DNA of 58,533 nt, taken from assembly GCF_009720835.1 (NCBI RefSeq), contig NZ_WNKZ01000032.1:1-58533 (forward strand), given 5' to 3'. Below, one piece after another: positions 1-11,322 of this stretch. The notes below the pieces were generated by a model. That model ran no database searches, was not told where the DNA came from, and worked only from the letters and a program-made list of their open reading frames with translations. Within the stretch, counting starts at the first letter, position 1. Each line of letters begins with the position of its first letter. Source of the DNA: Pseudoduganella buxea. GTDB taxonomy: Bacteria; Pseudomonadota; Gammaproteobacteria; Burkholderiales; Burkholderiaceae_D. The position numbers and the translations under genes are program-made.

Positions 1-194
1 GCCAGCACGGCGCACGCGATCGCCGCCAGTGCCGCCGCGACGCCGCCGTCGCTGCCGCCCAGTTCGTACCACGGCAGGGCCGGGCCCGCCGTCGCGGTAC
101 CGGCTGCCAGCAGGCCGGCCAGCACGGAGGAGGGCATCGAACCGCGGCGGAAACCGGAATAAGCAAGCGTGCGGCAGGCTGCGCGAAGTTTCAT
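1..194 (-). CDS. Hypothetical exported or membrane protein, N-terminal part
   Basis: The reverse strand is open from an ATG at 194 to the window edge, giving the first 64 residues; the rest lies outside. The start is supported by a purine-rich AGGGG about 6 nt upstream. The N-terminus is basic (MKLRAACRTLAYSGFRRGS) and is followed by Ala/Leu/Gly-rich segments interrupted by PALPWYELGG, which suggests a signal peptide or first membrane helix followed by another hydrophobic stretch. No family was recognised. Its upstream region is shared divergently with queE. A second in-frame ATG at residue 20 is a possible alternative start. Confidence 0.5.
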   Translation of the reverse strand, partial: MKLRAACRTLAYSGFRRGSMPSSVLAGLLAAGTATAGPALPWYELGGSDGGVAAALAAIACAVL

Positions 195-302
195 TTGTTG
201 CCCCTGATAAATCTGAATTCCAACGACCTTAACTGAAGAGACCGTGCCGGGTTTTGGCCTGGATCAATTGCGGCAGGCCGCGCACGGCGGCGCCGCTTGG
301 CT

Positions 303-308
303 TATAAT
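303..308 (+). promoter_or_regulatory. Candidate -10 box upstream of queE
   Basis: A perfect TATAAT stands about 80 nt before the queE start in the divergent gap. No good -35 sequence lies at the usual distance, so this is a tentative assignment. Confidence 0.35.
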
Positions 309-386
309 TGAGGGTTGCCCCTTATTTGTTGCCGTTGCCGACCGTCCCCGGGATGGCCCGGCGGGGCTGCCATCCAGGAAATTCCA

Positions 387-1022
387 GTGACTTACAGTAT
401 CAAAGAGATGTTTTACACCCTGCAGGGCGAAGGCGCCCATGCCGGCCGGCCCGCGGTGTTCTGCCGTTTTTCCGGCTGCAACCTGTGGACGGGCCGCGAA
501 AGCGACCGCGCCGATGCCATTTGCCGGTTCTGCGACACGGATTTCGTCGGCACGGACGGCGAAGGCGGTGGTAAATTCGCCACGCCCGCGCTGCTGGCCG
601 CCGCCATCGACGGCCTGTGGCCCAGCTCCTATACCGCCAGCAAGTACGTCGTCTTCACGGGCGGCGAGCCGCTGCTGCAACTCGATGCCCCGCTGATCGA
701 CGCGATGCACGCGGCCGGCTTCACGATCGCCATCGAGACCAACGGCACCATTGCCGTGCCGCCCGGCGTCGACTGGATCTGCGTCAGCCCGAAGGTGGGC
801 TCGAAGCTCGTCGTCGGCAAGGGTAATGAACTGAAAGTCGTCATCCCGCAGCTGGGCCAGGACCTGGCGGACTACGAAGCCCTCGACTTCGACAATTTCT
901 TCGTCCAGCCCATGGATGGCCCGCTGGCCGCGTTCAATACGACGCTGGCCATCGACACGTGCAAGGCCAATCCGAAATGGAAGCTGAGCCTGCAGACCCA
1001 CAAGCTGCTGAACATTCCCTGA
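387..1022 (+). CDS. queE: 7-carboxy-7-deazaguanine synthase (radical SAM)
   Basis: QueE converts 6-carboxy-tetrahydropterin into 7-carboxy-7-deazaguanine, the radical-SAM step of preQ0/queuosine biosynthesis. The 211-residue frame starts with VTYSIKEMFYTLQGEGAHAG, the usual QueE N-terminus, and has the expanded CX14CX2C cluster motif of the proteobacterial QueE type (GCNLW ... ICRFC) instead of CX3CX2C. FTGGEP and ETNG follow as in the family. The GTG at 387 is chosen because AGGAA lies 6 nt upstream and homologues begin here; an ATG at 315 would add an unrelated 24-residue stretch. queD follows after 26 nt, consistent with an operon. Confidence 0.93.
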   Translation: MTYSIKEMFYTLQGEGAHAGRPAVFCRFSGCNLWTGRESDRADAICRFCDTDFVGTDGEGGGKFATPALLAAAIDGLWPSSYTASKYVVFTGGEPLLQLDAPLIDAMHAAGFTIAIETNGTIAVPPGVDWICVSPKVGSKLVVGKGNELKVVIPQLGQDLADYEALDFDNFFVQPMDGPLAAFNTTLAIDTCKANPKWKLSLQTHKLLNIP

Positions 1023-1048
1023 ATTTTTTCGACTTTACCGACTTCCCC

Positions 1049-2012
<964 letters not shown>

Positions 2013-2027
2013 TCGGCACCCGCGGCG

Positions 2028-2059
2028 GGCGGTAAGATGGGACTCCACCATCTACCGCC
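2028..2059 (+). other. Stem-loop in front of ldcA
   Basis: The strand reads GGCGGTAAGATGG at 2028-2040, a 7-nt loop, then CCATCTACCGCC at 2048-2059: a 12-bp stem with one bulged A. No U-run follows, so it is not a typical intrinsic terminator. It ends next to the weak GGAA ribosome site of ldcA (about 2060-2063) and could affect its translation; this is inference. Confidence 0.4.
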
Positions 2060-2068
2060 GGAACCACG

Positions 2069-3004
2069 TTGAGCACCGCAACTCCCCCTACCAAGATTGG
2101 CATCGCCATCGCCGCCCCGGGCGGCTACGCACTGGATGACGCGCTGCTGGCGCGCGGCATCGCGCGCCTGGAACAGCAGGGCTGCACGGTCCATAATTAT
2201 TACGACAGCGCCTTGAAGCACCAGCGCTTCGCTGGCACCGATGCCGGACGCCTGGCGCAGCTGGAAGCGGCCGCGCGCGACCCCGACGTGCAGGTCGTGG
2301 TCGCGCTGCGGGGGCAGTACGGCCTGTCGCGCATCCTGCCCCGCATCGATTTTCATGCCATGGCCGACAGCGGCAAGCTGTTCGTCGGCTACAGCGATTT
2401 CACGGCCTTCAATTTCGGCCTGATGCGCGCCACGGGCCGCAAGAGCTTCGCCGGCCCGATGATGTGCGACGATTTCATCCGTGACGAACCGGTGCAGTAC
2501 ACCCTGGACCAGTTCTGGGACTGCCTGCGCGGCCCCAGCCACCGCGTACGCGGGGAGGGGGAGGGCAACCCGCATATCGACGTCACCGGTCCCCTGTGGG
2601 GCGGCAACCTGGCGATGGTGGCGCACCTGGCCGGCACGCCGTATTTTCCCCGCATGGAAGGCGGCATCCTGTTCCTGGAGGACGTCAACGAGCACCCGTA
2701 CCGGGTCGAGCGGATGCTGCTGCAACTGCTTTACGCCGGTGCGCTCGACGGCCAGCGCGCCATCGTGCTGGGCGACTTCTCCGGCTACCGGCTGGCGCCC
2801 ACGGACAACGGCTACGACTTCGATGCCATGGTGGGCTACCTGCGCGAGACCTTGCCGGTTCCCGTGCTGACCGGACTGCCGTTCGGCCACGTGCGCCACC
2901 GCTGCACCTTGCCCTTCGGCGGCACGGCCCACCTGGTCTCCGATACCGCCGGCTTCGACCTGACGGTGACGGACTACCCCACCCTGGCCAACCCGCACCT
3001 GTAA
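2069..3004 (+). CDS. ldcA: Muramoyltetrapeptide LD-carboxypeptidase (S66 family)
   Basis: This cytoplasmic serine peptidase removes the terminal D-Ala from murein tetrapeptides during peptidoglycan recycling. The S66 catalytic set is visible in the 311-residue protein: nucleophile Ser109 in VGYSDFTAF, Glu204 in LFLEDVNEHPYR and His274 in LPFGHV. The start is a TTG at 2069, with GGAA a few bases upstream; no ATG lies near the conserved N-terminus (KIGIAIAAPGGY). The stop overlaps the next gene by one base (TAATG), so the two are probably co-translated. Confidence 0.88.
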   Translation: MSTATPPTKIGIAIAAPGGYALDDALLARGIARLEQQGCTVHNYYDSALKHQRFAGTDAGRLAQLEAAARDPDVQVVVALRGQYGLSRILPRIDFHAMADSGKLFVGYSDFTAFNFGLMRATGRKSFAGPMMCDDFIRDEPVQYTLDQFWDCLRGPSHRVRGEGEGNPHIDVTGPLWGGNLAMVAHLAGTPYFPRMEGGILFLEDVNEHPYRVERMLLQLLYAGALDGQRAIVLGDFSGYRLAPTDNGYDFDAMVGYLRETLPVPVLTGLPFGHVRHRCTLPFGGTAHLVSDTAGFDLTVTDYPTLANPHL

Positions 3005-4308
3005 TGAAGGCTGCCGCGCCGCCCAGCTATTACCGGGCCACGGCGGCCGGCGACACGTACGCGCCGCTGGCGGGCGACGCCGTTGCGGACGTGTGCATCG
3101 TCGGCGCCGGCTTCGCGGGCCTGGGCACGGCGATGTCGCTGCTCGAACGGGGCGCGCGCGATATTGTCGTTCTCGAAGGCGATACGGTCGGCCACGGCGC
3201 GTCGGGGCGCAACGGCGGCTTCGTCTTCGGCGGCTTCTCGCTGGCCGAACCGGCCCTGCTGCGCGCGGCCGGGGCGGAGCAGGGACGCCAGCTGTACCGC
3301 GCCACCCTGGATGCCGTCGCCCTGATCCGCGCACGCATCGCACACCATGGCATCGACTGCGACGCAGTCCATGCCGGTGTGTACCTGGCCGACTGGTTCG
3401 GCGATGGCGCCCTCGATGCCCGCCGCCGGTTCATGCTCGACCATCTAGGCGTGGACTGGACCGGTGTGAGCCGCGCCGACTTCGAAGGTATCGCCCGCAC
3501 GGACCGCTATCGCGGCGCCCTGTTCGAAGCGAACGCCTTTCATTTTCACCCGCTGAAGTACGCGCAGGGGCTGGCCCGCGTGCTGGCGGCAGGCGGCGTG
3601 CGGCTGCACGAGCACAGCCGGGTCGTCGCCGTGGAGGGCAGCGACGCCCTGGGCTGGCGCGTGGTGACGGCCGACGGCAGCGTGCGGGCCCGGCATGTCG
3701 TGCTGTGCGGCGGCGGCTACCTGGGCCGGCTGTACGGCCGCCTGGCGCGGGCCACCTTGCCGGTGGCGACCTATGTGATGGTCACCGAGCCGCTCGGCGA
3801 GCGCCTGCAGGAAGCGCTGACGACACGGGCCGCCATCTACGACACCCGCTTCGCCTTCGACTACTACCGCCCGCTGCCGGAGGGGCGGCTGCTGTGGGGC
3901 GGGCGCATCTCCGTGCGTGACCGCGCGAGCAGCGATGTGGCGCGGCTGCTGTACCGGGACATGCTGCGCGTGTATCCGCAGTTGGCCGGCACGCGGGTCG
4001 ACTACGCGTGGAGCGGCATGATGAGCTACGGCCGCCACCAGATGCCGCAGATGGGTAGGCTGCCCGAGGGCCCGTGGTTCGGCAGCGGCTTCGGCGGCCA
4101 TGGCGTGGCGCCCACCACCTTGTGCGGCGAGCTGCTGGCGGCCGGTGTGCTGGGCGACACGGCCGCGCTGCGCGCCTTTGCGCGCTGGGGCCTGGCCCAT
4201 GTGGGCGGGCCGCTCGGGCTGGGGGCGGCGCAGCTGTCGTACTGGGCCAGGATCGCGCAGGACATGATCCGCGAACGGCTCGGGCGCCAGGGCGGTGGCG
4301 GGCTGTAA
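3004..4308 (+). CDS. FAD-dependent amine oxidase-like oxidoreductase (DAO family)
   Basis: The 434-residue protein belongs to the DAO superfamily, closest in wording to gamma-glutamylputrescine oxidoreductase (PuuB-type) proteins. It has a dinucleotide-binding GAGFAG at residues 34-39, the GASGRNGGFVFGG motif typical of this group near residues 65-77, and the C-terminal GSGFGGHGVAPT flavin motif. It probably oxidises an amine or imino acid; the substrate cannot be read from sequence. The ATG overlaps the ldcA stop by one base, making an ldcA-oxidase pair. Frames extending further upstream run through ldcA in another frame and are not real. Confidence 0.8.
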   Translation: MKAAAPPSYYRATAAGDTYAPLAGDAVADVCIVGAGFAGLGTAMSLLERGARDIVVLEGDTVGHGASGRNGGFVFGGFSLAEPALLRAAGAEQGRQLYRATLDAVALIRARIAHHGIDCDAVHAGVYLADWFGDGALDARRRFMLDHLGVDWTGVSRADFEGIARTDRYRGALFEANAFHFHPLKYAQGLARVLAAGGVRLHEHSRVVAVEGSDALGWRVVTADGSVRARHVVLCGGGYLGRLYGRLARATLPVATYVMVTEPLGERLQEALTTRAAIYDTRFAFDYYRPLPEGRLLWGGRISVRDRASSDVARLLYRDMLRVYPQLAGTRVDYAWSGMMSYGRHQMPQMGRLPEGPWFGSGFGGHGVAPTTLCGELLAAGVLGDTAALRAFARWGLAHVGGPLGLGAAQLSYWARIAQDMIRERLGRQGGGGL

Positions 4309-4370
4309 GACGGGGCGAAGAATGGTAAAATGCCCGGTTACTTGCATACCTCCGTTTTAAGGGCTCATCA

Positions 4371-5969
4371 GTGCTATCCACCGCTAACATCACCATGCAG
4401 TTCGGCGCCAAGCCGCTGTTCGAGAATATTTCCGTCAAATTCGGCGACGGCAACCGCTACGGCCTGATCGGCGCCAACGGCTGCGGCAAGTCGACGTTCA
4501 TGAAGATCCTCGGCGGCGACCTGGAGCCGTCGGCCGGCAACGTCATGCTCGACGTGAACGAGCGCCTGGGCAAGCTGCGCCAGGACCAGTTCGCGTACGA
4601 GGAAATGCGCGTGCTCGACGTGGTCATGATGGGCCACACCGAGATGTGGGCCGCGATGGCCGAGCGCGACGCCATCTACGCCAATCCGGAAGCGACCGAC
4701 GACGACTACATGAAGGCCGCCGAGCTGGAAGGCAAGGTCTCCGAATACGACGGCTATACGGCCGAAGCCCGCGCGGGCGAACTGCTGCTGGGCGCCGGTG
4801 TCGACATCGAACTGCACCACGGCCCGATGAGCGCCGTGGCGCCAGGCTGGAAGCTGCGCGTGCTGCTGGCCCAGGCCCTGTTCTCGAACCCTGACATCCT
4901 GCTGCTGGACGAGCCGACCAACAACCTGGACATCAACACCATCCGCTGGCTGGAAGACGTGCTCAATCAGCGCAATTCCACGATGATCATCATCTCGCAC
5001 GATCGTCACTTCCTGAATCAGGTCTGCACCCACGTGGCCGACATGGACTACGGCACCCTGAAGATCTATCCGGGCAATTACGACGACTACATGCTCGCCT
5101 CGACGCAGGCGCGCAACCAGCAGCTGTCGAACAATGCCAAGGCCAAGGAAAAGGTCGCCGAGCTGCAGGACTTCGTGCGCCGCTTCTCGGCCAACAAATC
5201 GAAGGCGCGCCAGGCCACGTCGCGCGCCAAGATGATCGACAAGATCAAGGTCGAGGACATCAAGCCTTCGTCGCGCGCCTACCCGTTCGTTCGCTTCGAC
5301 GGCGAGAAGAAGCTGCACCGCCTGGCCGTGGAAGTGGAAAACATCTCCAAGACCTACGACAAGACCCTGTTCAAGAACTTCTCGATCATGGTCGAGGCGG
5401 GCGAGCGCATCGCCATCATCGGCGCCAACGGCGCCGGCAAGACGACCATGCTGCGCTGTATCGCCGGCGAGATCGCCAACCTGCAGCCGGACACGGGCCG
5501 CGTCAAGTGGGCCGAGAACGCCAACGTCGGCTACATGCCGCAGGATCCGACCGAGGAATTCGCGTCCGACGCCACCCTGACGGACTGGATGGGCAACTGG
5601 ACGAAAGAGGGCGACGACGACCAGGCCGTGCGCTCCATCCTGGGCCGCCTGCTGTTCGGCGGCGACGAGGTGAAGAAGTCCGTGCGCGTGCTGTCCGGTG
5701 GCGAAAAGGGTCGCATGATGTACGGCAAGCTGATGCTGGGCCGTCACAACGTGCTGCTGCTGGACGAGCCGACCAACCACATGGACATGGAATCGATCGA
5801 GTCCCTGAACATCGCACTCGACAAGTATGCCGGCACCCTGATCTTCGTTTCGCACGACCGCGAGTTCGTCTCGTCGCTGGCGAACCGCGTCATCGAGATC
5901 AAGGAAAACGAAGTCGTCGACTTCCGCGGCAACTATGAAGAGTACCTGACCAGCCAGGGCATCGATTAA
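4371..5969 (+). CDS. ybiT: ABC-F family ATPase (YbiT type)
   Basis: The 532-residue protein has two ABC domains and no membrane helices, as in ribosome-associated ABC-F translation factors. Walker A motifs are GANGCGKST and GANGAGKTT, signature motifs include LSGGEKGR, and both Walker B motifs read LLLDEPTN. N-terminal [20 protein letters not shown] and C-terminal [13 protein letters not shown] wording match E. coli YbiT closely, and the length is nearly identical. The linker between domains (about residues 230-310) is charged and helical, as expected for the P-site tRNA interaction motif. The start is a GTG at 4371. The precise ribosomal role of YbiT is poorly defined. Confidence 0.9.
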   Translation: MLSTANITMQFGAKPLFENISVKFGDGNRYGLIGANGCGKSTFMKILGGDLEPSAGNVMLDVNERLGKLRQDQFAYEEMRVLDVVMMGHTEMWAAMAERDAIYANPEATDDDYMKAAELEGKVSEYDGYTAEARAGELLLGAGVDIELHHGPMSAVAPGWKLRVLLAQALFSNPDILLLDEPTNNLDINTIRWLEDVLNQRNSTMIIISHDRHFLNQVCTHVADMDYGTLKIYPGNYDDYMLASTQARNQQLSNNAKAKEKVAELQDFVRRFSANKSKARQATSRAKMIDKIKVEDIKPSSRAYPFVRFDGEKKLHRLAVEVENISKTYDKTLFKNFSIMVEAGERIAIIGANGAGKTTMLRCIAGEIANLQPDTGRVKWAENANVGYMPQDPTEEFASDATLTDWMGNWTKEGDDDQAVRSILGRLLFGGDEVKKSVRVLSGGEKGRMMYGKLMLGRHNVLLLDEPTNHMDMESIESLNIALDKYAGTLIFVSHDREFVSSLANRVIEIKENEVVDFRGNYEEYLTSQGID

Positions 5970-5980
5970 GGAGAACCTTA

Positions 5981-7135
5981 GTGTCTGCCATCGCCATTCC
6001 CATCAAGACCGTCGAGTATGAAATGCCCGTGCTGGAAGATAACCAGCAGGGCGGCAGCTGTGTCGCCCACGCGTGGGCACGCACGCCGGCCCCCGTGCCG
6101 GCCGATGAAAAGATCCTGCTGAAGGAACGCATCCGCACCTTGCTGCGCGAGCGCGAAGCCGTGCTGGTGGCCCATTACTACGTCGATGGCGACCTGCAGG
6201 ACCTGGCCGAGGAAACCGGTGGCTGCGTCTCCGACTCGCTCGAGATGGCCCGCTTCGGGCGCGACCATCCGGCCAAGACCCTGGTGGTCGCGGGCGTGAA
6301 GTTCATGGGCGAGACGTCGAAGATCCTCAGTCCTGAAAAGACCGTGCTGATGCCGGACCTGGACGCCACCTGTTCGCTCGACCTGGGCTGCCCGCCCGAC
6401 GAATTCGCGGCCTTCTGCGACCAGCATCCGGACCGCACCGTCGTCGTCTACGCCAACACCAGCGCGGCCGTGAAGGCGCGCGCCGACTGGATGGTGACGT
6501 CGTCGATCGGCCTGGACATCGTCCAGCACCTGCACGAGCAGGGCAAGAAGATCCTGTGGGCGCCGGACAAGCACCTGGGCTCCTACATCCAGAAGAAGAC
6601 GGGCGCCGACATGCTGCTGTGGCAGGGCTCCTGCCTGGTGCACGACGAATTCAAGGGCGTGGAACTGGACCTGCTGAAGGCCGAGTACCCGCAGGCGAAG
6701 GTGCTGGTTCACCCGGAGTCGCCCGCCAACGTGGTGGCCCAGGCGGACGTCGTCGGCTCGACGTCGCAGCTGATCGCCGCGGCCGTCAGCATGGACGCCG
6801 ACACCTTCATCGTCGCCACCGACAACGGCATCCTGCACAAGATGCGCAATGCCGCCCCGGGCAAGACCTTCATCGAGGCGCCGACGGCCGGGAACAGCGC
6901 CACGTGCAAGAGCTGCGCGCACTGCCCGTGGATGGCGATGAACGGCCTGCGCAACCTGGTCGACGTGCTGGAAAACATGAGCAACGAAATCCACGTCGAC
7001 CCGGAAGTGGGTCGCCAGGCGCAGCGCTCGATCAACCGCATGCTCGATTTCGCGGCCGCGAAAAAAGCCAGGGTGGCCCCGGGCGCCGACCTGGCCCAGG
7101 AAGCGAAACTGTTCTCCGGCATCGGCCCGGCCTGA
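5981..7135 (+). CDS. nadA: Quinolinate synthase A
   Basis: NadA condenses iminoaspartate with dihydroxyacetone phosphate to quinolinate in NAD biosynthesis, using a [4Fe-4S] cluster. The cluster cysteines are Cys131 (MPDLDATC), Cys218 (WQGSCLVH) and Cys315 in [10 protein letters not shown]; their spacing (87 and 97 residues) equals that of the E. coli enzyme. The N-terminus is about 18 residues longer than E. coli NadA. The start is a GTG at 5981 with AAGGAG 6 nt upstream, only 11 nt after ybiT. nadC follows in the same operon; nadB is not in the window. Confidence 0.94.
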   Translation: MSAIAIPIKTVEYEMPVLEDNQQGGSCVAHAWARTPAPVPADEKILLKERIRTLLREREAVLVAHYYVDGDLQDLAEETGGCVSDSLEMARFGRDHPAKTLVVAGVKFMGETSKILSPEKTVLMPDLDATCSLDLGCPPDEFAAFCDQHPDRTVVVYANTSAAVKARADWMVTSSIGLDIVQHLHEQGKKILWAPDKHLGSYIQKKTGADMLLWQGSCLVHDEFKGVELDLLKAEYPQAKVLVHPESPANVVAQADVVGSTSQLIAAAVSMDADTFIVATDNGILHKMRNAAPGKTFIEAPTAGNSATCKSCAHCPWMAMNGLRNLVDVLENMSNEIHVDPEVGRQAQRSINRMLDFAAAKKARVAPGADLAQEAKLFSGIGPA

Positions 7136-7156
7136 TAAAAACACAACAGGAACATC

Positions 7157-8047
7157 ATGAGTACCTTGCTCAATCCCTTCGCGCCCTTCGATGCGGCGCT
7201 GAAGCAGGCCTACGAATCGAACCTGCTGGCGGCGCTGCTGGAAGACGTCGGCAGCGGCGACCTGACGGGCCAGCTCGTGCCCGAGGCGGGCCGCGCCACG
7301 GCGCGCGTCATCGTGCGCGAGGAAGCCGTGCTGTGCGGCGCCCCCTGGTTCGAAGGCATCATGCACGCGCTCGATCCGGGCATCGGCATCGAATGGCATT
7401 ACGCCGAAGGCGACGTGATGACGGCCGATTCGCCCGTCTGCACGATGGTGGGCCCGGCCCGCGCCATCCTGACGGCCGAGCGCTCGGCGCTGAACTTCAT
7501 GCAGCTGCTGTCGGGCGTGGCCACGGCCACGCGCCGCTATGTCGACGCCATCGCCGGCACGACGGCCTCGATCCTCGACACGCGCAAGACCCTGCCGGGC
7601 CTGCGCCTGGCGCAGAAATACGCCGTGCGCGTGGGCGGCGGCAAGAACCAGCGCCTGGCCCTGTACGACGGCATCCTGATCAAGGAAAACCACATCGCTG
7701 CCGCCGGCGGCATCACGCCCGCGCTGGCGTCGGCCAAGCGCGTCGGCGCCACCGCCGGTGGCCAGGTAACGATCCAGGTCGAAGTGGAAACGCTCGAGCA
7801 GCTGGACGAAGCGCTCGCCGTCGGCGCCACGTCGATCCTGCTGGATAACTTCACCCTGGAAAACATGCGCGCCGCCGTGCACGTCAACCGGGGCAGGGCG
7901 CTGCTGGAAGCGTCGGGCGGCGTCAACTTCGACACCGTCCGTGCAATTGCCGAAACGGGCGTGCACCGCATCTCCATCGGCGCGCTGACGAAGGACGTGC
8001 GCGCCACGGACTTTTCGCTACGCATCGTCGGCCGCGCACTGGCCTGA
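7157..8047 (+). CDS. nadC: Nicotinate-nucleotide pyrophosphorylase (carboxylating)
   Basis: NadC converts quinolinate and PRPP to nicotinate mononucleotide and CO2, using the product of NadA directly upstream. The 296-residue protein shows the quinolinate phosphoribosyltransferase motifs LEDVGSGDLTG near the N-terminus, ILDTRKTLPGLR and KYAVRVGGGKNQR in the phosphate-binding region, IKENH, and the late SIGALTKDV. ATG at 7157 is preceded by AGGA. The gap after nadA is 21 nt. A strong terminator follows 40 nt downstream. Confidence 0.95.
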   Translation: MSTLLNPFAPFDAALKQAYESNLLAALLEDVGSGDLTGQLVPEAGRATARVIVREEAVLCGAPWFEGIMHALDPGIGIEWHYAEGDVMTADSPVCTMVGPARAILTAERSALNFMQLLSGVATATRRYVDAIAGTTASILDTRKTLPGLRLAQKYAVRVGGGKNQRLALYDGILIKENHIAAAGGITPALASAKRVGATAGGQVTIQVEVETLEQLDEALAVGATSILLDNFTLENMRAAVHVNRGRALLEASGGVNFDTVRAIAETGVHRISIGALTKDVRATDFSLRIVGRALA

Positions 8048-8063
8048 TCGCCACCGCCAATGC

Positions 8064-8076
8064 GGTGTCAGGCACC
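8064..8076. repeat. GGTGTCAGGCACC imperfect palindrome
   Basis: GGTG and CACC flank a TCAGG centre, just before the nadC terminator. It resembles in style, but not in sequence, the GGG(A/T)CTGTCCC palindromes elsewhere in the window and may be another small dispersed repeat; there is only one copy here. Confidence 0.3.
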
Positions 8077-8086
8077 TGGTTGAAGC

Positions 8087-8118
8087 AAAAAAGGCCACCC
8101 GCGAGGGTGGCCTTTTGC
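8087..8118. terminator. Bidirectional rho-independent terminator (nadC / MHS transporter)
   Basis: AAAAGGCCACCC at 8089-8100, a GCGA loop, and GGGTGGCCTTTT at 8105-8116 form a perfect 12-bp stem with A-tract and T-tract on either side. It lies between the convergent nadC and the transporter gene and should stop transcription both ways. Confidence 0.9.
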
Positions 8119-8154
8119 ATTGTAGCAGCGGCGCGCGGGCGCCGCGTGAGGGCA

Positions 8155-9867
8155 TCAATCGCCGGCGTAGATGTCGCGGTCCTTGGTCTCCTTGATGAAG
8201 ATGGCGCCGATGACGAGCGTGATCAGGGCGATCACGATGGGGTACCACAGGCCGTAGTAGATGTCGCCCTTGAAGGCCACCAGCGCGAAGACGGTGGTGG
8301 GCAACAGGCCCCCGAACCAGCCGTTACCGATGTGATACGGCAGCGACATCGACGTGTAGCGGATCTTGGTGGGGAACATCTCGACCAGCATGGCCGCGAT
8401 GGGGCCGTACACCATCGTCACGTACAGCACGAGGATGAACAGCAGCAGCACCATCATCGGCTTGTTGATCTGGTCCGGATCGGCCTTGGCCGGGTAGCCC
8501 GCTTCCTTGATGGCGGCGCCCACTTCCTTCTTGAAGGCCGCTTCCCTGTCCTTGCTGGCCTTGTCGAAGTTCAGGTTATCCGGCGTCATGACGGCGTTGA
8601 AGGACGTGACCTCCTTGCCGCCCACCATGATCTTCGCGACCGTGCCGGCCGGCGCATCCTGGCGGGTGTAGTTGACGGAGGCGGAGGACAGGGCCGACGT
8701 GGCGATGTCGCAGGACGATGGGAACTTCTTCTGGCCCGTCAGGTTGAACTGGAAATTGCACGAGGCGGGATCGGCGACGACGACGACGGGCGAATTCTGC
8801 AGCGCCGCTTCCAGCGCGGGGTTGCCGTAGTGGGTCAGGCCCTTGAACAGGGGGAAGTAGGTCGCCGCGGCGATCAGGCAGCCGCCCAGGATGATCCACT
8901 TGCGGCCCACGCGGTCCGACAGGGCGCCGAAGAAGATGAAGAAGGGCGTGGCCAGCAGCAGCGCGATGGCGATCAGGATATTGGCCGTGGCCAGTTCGAT
9001 CTTCAGGGTCTGCTGCATGAAGAACAGGGCGTAGAACTGGCCCGTGTACCACACGACGGCCTGGCCCATCGTCAGGCCGACCAGGGCCAGGATGACGATC
9101 TTCAGGTTCTTCCACTGGCCGAAGGCTTCCGACAGGGGTGCTTTCGACGTCTTGCCCTCGGCCTTCATCTTGGCGAAGGCCGGCGACTCCTGCATCGACA
9201 TGCGGATCCACACCGACACGCCCAGGAGCAGCACGGAGACGAGGAAGGGAATGCGCCAGCCCCAGGCCGCGAATTCTTCCTCGCCGACGGCCAGGCGCGT
9301 GCCCAGGATCACCAGCAGCGACATGAACAGGCCCATCGTCGCCGTGGTCTGGATCCACGACGTGAACAGGCCCCGCTTGCCGTGCGGCGCGTGCTCGGCC
9401 ACGTAGGTCGCGGCACCGCCGTATTCACCGCCCAGCGCCAGGCCTTGCAGGATACGCAGGGTGACGAGGATGATCGGCGCGGCCACGCCGATCGACGCGT
9501 GGCTCGGCAGCAGACCGACGATGAAGGTCGACAGGCCCATGATCAGGATCGTCACGAGGAAGGTGTATTTTCGGCCGATCATGTCGCCAAGTCGGCCGAA
9601 CACGATGGCGCCGAACGGGCGCACGATGAAGCCGGCGGCGAAGGCCAGCAGCGCGAAGATGAAGGTGATGGTGGGGTCGCCGATGAAGAACTGCTTGGCG
9701 ATGATCGACGCCAGCGCGCCGTACAGATAGAAGTCGTACCACTCGAATACGGTGCCGAGCGAGGAGGCGAAGATGACCTTGCGCTCCTCCTTCGTCATCG
9801 GCGTCGCCTTGCCGTCGCCCTTGCCCCCCAGGTTCCGCGGGTCCGCGGTGCCAGATGTTATAGCCAT
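8155..9867 (-). CDS. MHS-family MFS transporter with large extracytoplasmic insert
   Basis: A 570-residue member of the major facilitator superfamily, metabolite:H+ symporter (ProP/ShiA-like) group. SSLGTVFEWYDFYLYG is the hallmark of TM1, GRLGDMIGRK the loop 2-3 motif, and LQGLALGGEYGGA the TM4 motif. Between two late membrane segments there is an insert of about 120 residues (about 344-466) with two cysteines (370 and 386) that could form a disulfide. The C-terminus FIKETKDRDIYAGD is cytoplasmic. The substrate is unknown; organic acids or osmolytes are usual for the group. It diverges from the thiolase operon. Confidence 0.85.
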   Translation of the reverse strand: MAITSGTADPRNLGGKGDGKATPMTKEERKVIFASSLGTVFEWYDFYLYGALASIIAKQFFIGDPTITFIFALLAFAAGFIVRPFGAIVFGRLGDMIGRKYTFLVTILIMGLSTFIVGLLPSHASIGVAAPIILVTLRILQGLALGGEYGGAATYVAEHAPHGKRGLFTSWIQTTATMGLFMSLLVILGTRLAVGEEEFAAWGWRIPFLVSVLLLGVSVWIRMSMQESPAFAKMKAEGKTSKAPLSEAFGQWKNLKIVILALVGLTMGQAVVWYTGQFYALFFMQQTLKIELATANILIAIALLLATPFFIFFGALSDRVGRKWIILGGCLIAAATYFPLFKGLTHYGNPALEAALQNSPVVVVADPASCNFQFNLTGQKKFPSSCDIATSALSSASVNYTRQDAPAGTVAKIMVGGKEVTSFNAVMTPDNLNFDKASKDREAAFKKEVGAAIKEAGYPAKADPDQINKPMMVLLLFILVLYVTMVYGPIAAMLVEMFPTKIRYTSMSLPYHIGNGWFGGLLPTTVFALVAFKGDIYYGLWYPIVIALITLVIGAIFIKETKDRDIYAGD

Positions 9868-9967
9868 GTTTTTTGTCTCCGTTATGGGAACGCGCGCGCG
9901 TTCCGGATCGTTGGATTGCCATCCGGGTGGTCCCGGTTATGAAGTTGGCATGATCGACTGTGCGCGC

Positions 9968-10010
9968 CGAAACTTACGCGATTCTTTCACGAAACTTACA
10001 CGAAACTTAC
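9968..10010. promoter_or_regulatory. Phased direct repeats CGAAACTTAC in a divergent promoter region
   Basis: CGAAACTTAC occurs at 9968-9977, 9990-9999 and 10001-10010. The starts are 22 and 11 nt apart. Read on the reverse strand this is an 11-bp unit (GTAAGTTTCGT) repeated four times with the third unit degenerate. It lies between the MHS transporter and the thiolase operon and is a good candidate for a cooperative regulator site. Confidence 0.6.
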
Positions 10011-10112
10011 ATGTCGGGAGCCGCCCAGGAAGAATGTGAACGACCGTGCTTAAACCCTTCGCCTTGTGCTATGCTCGAACGAGAACATCACACCAACAAG
10101 GAGGAGACACTC

Positions 10113-11291
<1,179 letters not shown>

Positions 11292-11322
11292 GAAATTCCA
11301 TAAAAATAGAGAAGGAGACGCA

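Noticed and set aside
5978..7966. 662-codon reverse frame
   Set aside because: Antisense shadow of nadA and nadC.
8065..9942. 625-codon forward frame
   Set aside because: Antisense to the MHS transporter, with low-complexity Gln/Arg/Asp composition.
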